32,242 nt of DNA from Actinomycetota bacterium (lineage in GTDB: Bacteria; Actinomycetota; Actinomycetes; Nanopelagicales; Nanopelagicaceae), in contig RGSB01000008.1 in the NCBI GenBank assembly GCA_010032875.1, positions 1-32,242 on the forward strand, read 5' to 3'. This document shows, piece by piece, positions 29,784-32,242 of this stretch. Both the position numbers and the translations under genes were made by a program. Below the pieces are notes generated by a model that worked only from the letters and a program-made list of their open reading frames with translations, did not search any database and had not been told where the DNA came from. The stretch's first letter is position 1. Each line of letters opens with the position of its first letter.

Positions 29784-31457
29784 TTAGCCGCAGACGGCGC
29801 CTTTTGAGGCAGATCCCACAACTTTGCAATATTTAGCTAAGACTCCGCGGGTGTATTTGTGTGGCAATGGCTTCCAACCAGCTTTTCGTTTTTCAAGTTC
29901 TGCTGAATCAACCAATAAATCTAATGTGCGATTAACTGTATCAATTCTTATGCGATCGCCATCTTTGATAAATGCAATTGGTCCACCATCTACGGCTTCC
30001 GGCGCAACGTGACCAACACACAATCCAGTTGAACCACCAGAGAATCGTCCGTCAGTTAAAAGTAAAACAGACTTACCAAGGCCTGCACCTTTTATCGCGC
30101 CTGTGACCATAAGCATCTCGCGCATTCCCGGTCCACCTTTAGGACCTTCGTAGCGAATTACAACTACTTCACCAGCTTTAATTGTTCCATCTTCAACTGC
30201 ATCCATTGCTGCCTGCTCGCGATCAAAAACACGTGCTGGTCCTTCAAAGGTTTCGATACCAATTCCAGCTGTTTTGCATACTGCTCCTTCAGGAGCAAGT
30301 GAACCGCCAAGAATTGTGATTCCAACATCCTTAGACAATGGGCTATTGGCAGAATGAACAACTACGCCATCAGGAAACGGCGGATTGATGTCGGCTAAGT
30401 TTTCAGCCATAGTTTTTCCAGTAACCGTCAAAGTATCACCATGAAGATAACCAGCATCTAGCAAAATCTTCAGTACAACTGGAATTCCACCAACTCGATC
30501 GAGATCTGTCATAACAAATTTACCAAAAGGTTTTAGGTCGCCCAGTAAAGGAACTTTTGATCCGATACGATGAAAATCATCGAGGGTTAAGTCCACTTCG
30601 GCTTCGTTTGCAATAGCCAATAAATGAAGAACCGCATTCGTTGAACCACCAAGTGCCATCAAGATTGTGATTGCATTCTCAAAGGCTTTTTTACTCAAAA
30701 TTTGCCGAGTAGTAATTCCTAAACGGATTAAATTTACTACCGCTTCACCTGATTTAACCGCGTAAGTATCTCTACGGCGATCAACTGCAGGAGGTGCTGA
30801 AGATCCAGGCAAGGACAGACCCAGCGCTTCGCCGATTGCTGCCATCGTGTTTGCGGTATACATACCGCCACACGCACCTTCACCAGGGCATATTGCACGT
30901 TCAATCTGATCAACTCGATCTTTTGTAATCAATCCACGCGCACATGCTCCAACTGCTTCGAAAGCATCAATGATTGTTACATCTTTGCCATCGACTTGCC
31001 CCGGCAATGTGGAACCTGCATAAACAAAAACACTTGCAACATCTAAACGCGCGGCTGCCATCATCATTCCGGGAAGAGATTTATCGCACCCTGCAAAGGT
31101 GACCATTCCATCAAATCTTTCTGCATTCATCACGGTCTCAACTGAATCGGCAATTACTTCGCGAGAAACAAGCGAGAAATGCATTCCTTCATGGCCCATA
31201 GAAATTCCATCAGAAACCGAAATAGTTCCAAATTGCATTGGAAAGCCACCGGCCGCAAATACTCCTTCTTTCGAAGCTTTTGCTAAACGATCAAGAGACA
31301 TATTGCATGGAGTGATTTCATTCCACGAGGAAGCAATACCAATTTGCGGTTTGACCCAATCTTCATCATCCATACCAACTGCGCGCAACATTCCACGTGC
31401 TGGTGCTCGCTCGAGTCCATCAGTAACGACATGTGACCGTGGCTTCATGTTGGGCAT
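29784..31457 (-). CDS. ilvD: Dihydroxy-acid dehydratase
   Basis: An iron-sulfur dehydratase giving the 2-keto acids of valine and isoleucine. The cluster cysteines are Cys51 (NEITPCN), Cys124 ([10 protein letters not shown]) and Cys196 ([15 protein letters not shown]). At 557 residues it is the short IlvD form common outside enterobacteria. The C-terminal barrel includes [16 protein letters not shown]. It is upstream of the ilvB operon on the same strand but separated by 34 bases from the ilv promoter, and has its own leaderless-type start, so the two may be controlled separately. No clear terminator is seen after it. Confidence 0.96.
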   Translation of the reverse strand: MPNMKPRSHVVTDGLERAPARGMLRAVGMDDEDWVKPQIGIASSWNEITPCNMSLDRLAKASKEGVFAAGGFPMQFGTISVSDGISMGHEGMHFSLVSREVIADSVETVMNAERFDGMVTFAGCDKSLPGMMMAAARLDVASVFVYAGSTLPGQVDGKDVTIIDAFEAVGACARGLITKDRVDQIERAICPGEGACGGMYTANTMAAIGEALGLSLPGSSAPPAVDRRRDTYAVKSGEAVVNLIRLGITTRQILSKKAFENAITILMALGGSTNAVLHLLAIANEAEVDLTLDDFHRIGSKVPLLGDLKPFGKFVMTDLDRVGGIPVVLKILLDAGYLHGDTLTVTGKTMAENLADINPPFPDGVVVHSANSPLSKDVGITILGGSLAPEGAVCKTAGIGIETFEGPARVFDREQAAMDAVEDGTIKAGEVVVIRYEGPKGGPGMREMLMVTGAIKGAGLGKSVLLLTDGRFSGGSTGLCVGHVAPEAVDGGPIAFIKDGDRIRIDTVNRTLDLLVDSAELEKRKAGWKPLPHKYTRGVLAKYCKVVGSASKGAVCG

Positions 31458-31463
31458 GAGAGA

Positions 31464-31469
31464 ATCTTA
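31464..31469 (-). promoter_or_regulatory. Putative leaderless -10 box for ilvD
   Basis: TAAGAT on the minus strand is followed by six bases (a purine/pyrimidine alternation without a ribosome site) and the ilvD ATG. No good -35 can be named. Confidence 0.5.
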
Positions 31470-31484
31470 TCCTCAAACTAACAA

Positions 31485-31505
31485 TAAAATTAATCTGAAT
31501 TGGAG
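31485..31505 (+). promoter_or_regulatory. Possible promoter and ribosome site of the MFS gene
   Basis: Two overlapping -10 candidates, TAAAAT (31485-31490) and TAATCT (31491-31496), lie in the 55-base gap divergent from ilvD. GGAG (31502-31505) is seven bases from the GTG start. Unlike the leaderless genes, this one has a normal ribosome site. Confidence 0.35.
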
Positions 31506-31512
31506 CTTTTGC

Positions 31513-32242
31513 GTGACCAACCCAAACTACCCAGCCGGCCAGGCACCAGATCGCTGGCGCACACTTCTCGTTATCGCTATTGCTCAATTAATGGTTGTAC
31601 TAGATAGCTCAATCGTAAACATTGCTATCCCAAGTGCAAAAGCTGACCTTGGAATAACCGATGCAAATCAACAGTGGGTTATTACAGCCTACACACTCGC
31701 TTTCGGTTCTCTCTTGCTTTTAGGCGGACGAATCGCAGACTTCGTCGGACGTAAGAAAATTTTTATTATCGGTCTTCTTGGTTTCGCAGGCGCATCTGCA
31801 CTCGGTGGCATTGCACATAATCAAGAACTGTTATTCGCTTCTCGCGCATTGCAAGGTGTCTTCGGTGCATTACTTGCACCTGCTGCGCTTTCGATTGTTA
31901 GCGTTACATTTACTGATCCAAAAGAACGTGCACGTGCATTTGGTGTGTACGGCGCAATTTCAGGTGGTGGTGCTGCTATCGGATTAATTCTGGGTGGAGC
32001 GCTTACTGAATACTTCTCATGGCGCTGGTGTCTTGGCGTCAACACTCCAATCGCAATTGCCGCTGCGCTACTTGCTCTTAAGTATGTTCACGAATCAAAA
32101 GCAGGCGGAGATCACAGTTATGACTTGCCAGGTGTGTTTACTGCATCAGCTGGTTTGTTTGCACTCGTTTATGGATTTAATGAAGCAGCTCGCAAAGGTT
32201 GGTCAGATTCAATGACTCTTACATTCCTAGGCGTCGCTGTGG
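31513..32242 (+). CDS. MFS exporter, DHA2 (EmrB/QacA-type), 5' part
   Basis: A membrane drug/proton antiporter family protein; the window ends after 243 codons, so the C-terminal half is not seen. The DHA2 motif LDSSIVNIAIP is at residues 30-40 with Asp31 in helix 1, and the loop 2-3 motif GGRIADFVGRKK is at 71-82. About six membrane helices are present in the visible part. The GTG start at 31513 is supported by GGAG seven bases upstream and by the short polar N-terminus before helix 1. The substrate cannot be inferred. It is divergent from ilvD, but this alone does not show a functional link. Confidence 0.88.
   Translation, partial: MTNPNYPAGQAPDRWRTLLVIAIAQLMVVLDSSIVNIAIPSAKADLGITDANQQWVITAYTLAFGSLLLLGGRIADFVGRKKIFIIGLLGFAGASALGGIAHNQELLFASRALQGVFGALLAPAALSIVSVTFTDPKERARAFGVYGAISGGGAAIGLILGGALTEYFSWRWCLGVNTPIAIAAALLALKYVHESKAGGDHSYDLPGVFTASAGLFALVYGFNEAARKGWSDSMTLTFLGVAV

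Overview
The window looks like a stretch of a streamlined, AT-rich actinobacterial chromosome. The protein sequences and gene order are actinobacterial (rpsB-tsf-pyrH-frr-cdsA-rlmN, then dxr-rseP-ispG-proS). The third codon positions are AT-rich for that phylum, genes abut or overlap almost everywhere, and no gap exceeds about 210 bases. This fits the small free-living freshwater Actinobacteria (acI / Nanopelagicales type); that placement is inference from gene content, not a database match. I see no rRNA, tRNA, insertion sequence, CRISPR array or phage gene.

Layout. (1) 1-5302, minus strand: isoprenoid and protein-quality genes dxr-rseP-ispG followed by proS. (2) 5339-15848: a polyamine uptake and breakdown cluster. 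A long minus-strand unit runs patD-potD-potA-potB-potC-[130-base structured gap]-FAD amine oxidase-speB. It is flanked by gabT on the plus strand on one side and a second FAD amine oxidase on the plus strand on the other. Together they can import putrescine or spermidine, oxidise the amine to an aldehyde, oxidise that to GABA and transaminate GABA to succinate semialdehyde. (3) 15840-20815, minus strand: the core block rpsB-tsf-pyrH-frr-cdsA-rlmN. The polyamine cluster sits between rlmN and dxr, which lie in the same neighbourhood in other Actinobacteria. (4) 20875-21792: xerC with its own promoter. (5) 21802-29713, minus strand: one branched-chain amino acid operon, leader peptide-ilvB-ilvN-ilvC-serA-leuB-ilvE-cimA, controlled by an attenuator. 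(6) 29784-31457: ilvD with its own promoter. (7) 31513-end: the 5' part of an MFS drug-type exporter on the plus strand, cut by the window edge.

Recurring themes. Seven transcription units start with a -10-like hexamer placed exactly six bases before the start codon and have no ribosome binding site, which is the signature of leaderless mRNA. Operon-internal genes instead use TAATG or ATGA overlaps or AAGGAG-type sites. Two allosteric parts are missing from the amino acid operon: SerA ends after its catalytic domain, and IlvN keeps only its first ACT domain. GabT carries a clean in-frame loss of about 50 residues that includes a PLP-contact motif. The attenuator before ilvB has a 12-residue leader peptide ending Val-Val-Val-Ile and a clear intrinsic terminator.
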